Shown here piece by piece: positions 63,052-64,000 of a stretch of 64,000 nt of DNA. Each line of letters starts with the position of its first letter. Positions within the stretch are counted from its first letter, which is position 1. The notes beneath the pieces were generated by a model. The model had not been told where the DNA came from and searched no databases. It saw nothing but the letters and a program-made list of their open reading frames with translations. Source of the stretch: Gammaproteobacteria bacterium (GTDB lineage Bacteria > Pseudomonadota > Gammaproteobacteria > Pseudomonadales > Pseudohongiellaceae); the NCBI GenBank assembly GCA_002706685.1, contig PALV01000011.1, positions 62,001 through 126,000 of the forward strand, written 5' to 3'. The translations under genes were made by a program, and so were the position numbers.

Positions 63052-64000
63052 TCAGTCTTGCTGGTTCTGAACGGACGAAACCCACTGATCGACTCGTCGC
63101 TCAAGCAGGTGCAGCGGCATGGCGCCACCTAGCAGCACGGCGTCATGGAAGCCGCGAATGTCGAAGTCTTCACCCAGTTGCTCACGTGCCTCGGCACGCA
63201 GCTCCAGAATCCGGTTCATGCCGATTTTGTAGGATGTAGCCTGTCCCGGCATGACAATGTAGCGACGGATCTCGGAGCGGATGGCGGCAAGCGGTACTGA
63301 GGAATTGGCCTGGAAGTAGTCAACGGCCTCCTGCTCGGTCCAGCCTTTGGCATGCAGACCAGTGTCCACAACCAGGCGAATGGCGCGCCACATTTCCGAA
63401 GTCAGACGGCCAAATCGTGAGTAGGGATCCTCATAGGTGCCTGGCATTTCACTCGCCAGATACTCAGAGTAAAGCCCCCAGCCTTCAGAATAAACCGTGA
63501 AGCCAGCCTGAGTGCGGAACATCGGCATGTCTTCCAGTTCCTGAGCAATGGAAATCTGCATGTGATGGCCCGGCAGGCCTTCATGGTAGGCAATCACTTC
63601 CAGCTCCGACTTGGGCATGGCCGTCATGTCGGAAAGGTGCGCGTAGTAAACGCCGGGACGACTGCCGTCCGGCGTGCCCGGGTAATAGTGCTGTGCGGCG
63701 CCATCCTGTTCGCGGAATGCCTCCACGCGGCGCACAACCAGATCAGCCTGGGGCAGGGTGGCGAAATAGTCAGGCAGCACAGACTTGATATTTTCTATCG
63801 CTGCAGTGGCTTCATCGATATAACCCTGACGACCTTCGTCGGTATTCGGGAAGTAGAAACGCTCATCGTCCCGGGTCTCACGCAGCATGACAAAAAACTC
63901 CTGCAGCGTGCCATCAAAGCCGACTTCATTCTTGATCTGTTCCATTTCGCCACGCAGACGTGCCACGTCTGCCAGGCCGATTTCATGGATCTCATCAGCA
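63052..64000 (-). CDS. DUF885-family metallopeptidase-like protein, partial
   Basis: The frame stays open to the window edge (ADEIHEIGLADVARLRGEM at its first visible residues), so the N-terminal part is missing; a GTG at 63966 is not the true start. The conserved metal-type motif AYHEGLPGHHMQ is present, as are YAHLSDMT, SEGWGLYSEYLASEM and YIVMPGQATSYKIG. DUF885 proteins are related to M32-like/M3-like carboxypeptidases and are usually exported. Activity is not proven. Confidence 0.88.
   Translation of the reverse strand, partial: ADEIHEIGLADVARLRGEMEQIKNEVGFDGTLQEFFVMLRETRDDERFYFPNTDEGRQGYIDEATAAIENIKSVLPDYFATLPQADLVVRRVEAFREQDGAAQHYYPGTPDGSRPGVYYAHLSDMTAMPKSELEVIAYHEGLPGHHMQISIAQELEDMPMFRTQAGFTVYSEGWGLYSEYLASEMPGTYEDPYSRFGRLTSEMWRAIRLVVDTGLHAKGWTEQEAVDYFQANSSVPLAAIRSEIRRYIVMPGQATSYKIGMNRILELRAEAREQLGEDFDIRGFHDAVLLGGAMPLHLLERRVDQWVSSVQNQQD

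Overview
The window looks like a chromosomal segment of a moderately GC-rich, free-living gammaproteobacterium, probably aquatic or marine. The signs are a FisR-controlled sulfide module, an RstA/RstB-type two-component system with MipA/OmpV and DUF3019 proteins, a MoxR/DUF58/TgpA triad, TonB-dependent uptake, c-di-GMP enzymes and many secreted hydrolases. This assignment is inferred from gene content; no rRNA or other phylogenetic marker is present.

Layout. 1-5631: a leftward operon cioA-cioB-persulfide dioxygenase-SQR, with a divergent FisR-like sigma-54 activator and a GG-N10-GC promoter in front of cioA. The set would oxidise sulfide and keep respiring through a sulfide- and cyanide-tolerant oxidase. 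5662-15790: an AlkA glycosylase, a methyltransferase, secreted or lipoprotein hydrolases (two SGNH enzymes, a beta-lactamase-fold hydrolase, a PHB-depolymerase-like esterase), a GT-C-like membrane protein, homoserine kinase and a DHA2-type MFS pump. 15873-19328: a GNAT, then an ECF42-like sigma factor with DUF1428, VOC and YCII/DGPF partners. 19406-29536: a TPR lipoprotein, a GAF-GGDEF cyclase, a lipoprotein hydrolase, a DODA dioxygenase, DoxX with a divergent LysR regulator, and DUF4920, MgtC-like and VCBS proteins. 29639-33839: MipA/OmpV, DUF3019, RstA-like and RstB-like proteins, then a small exported protein and a strong terminator. 34000-37825: MoxR, DUF58 and TgpA-type transglutaminase.

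37918-43503 is the accessory, mosaic part. Two promoter-less, AT-richer gene cassettes carry attC sites whose outer cores pair exactly with each cassette's own first bases: integron cassettes without an integrase. A third cassette ORF is cut by an IS66 element. The IS66 transposase gene is in turn cut by an RmInt1-like group II intron. The DNA after the intron is not IS66 but the last 27 codons of an outer-membrane-receptor-like gene, which suggests recombination between two intron copies.

43504-49704: a TonB-dependent receptor with a BNR-propeller/TlpA-thioredoxin fusion (possibly metal-related), an exported amidohydrolase and a MAPEG protein. 49975-55357: a cold-shock protein and a signalling cluster (CSS-EAL phosphodiesterase, chemoreceptor, NMT1/THI5-GGDEF cyclase). 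55595-64000: DUF2306 and MFS membrane proteins, a YiiX-like cysteine hydrolase with DUF2200 and Trp-rich partners, a membrane LytTR regulator, a PQQ dehydrogenase, an alpha/beta hydrolase and a DUF885 peptidase cut by the window edge. No tRNA, rRNA or CRISPR array was found.
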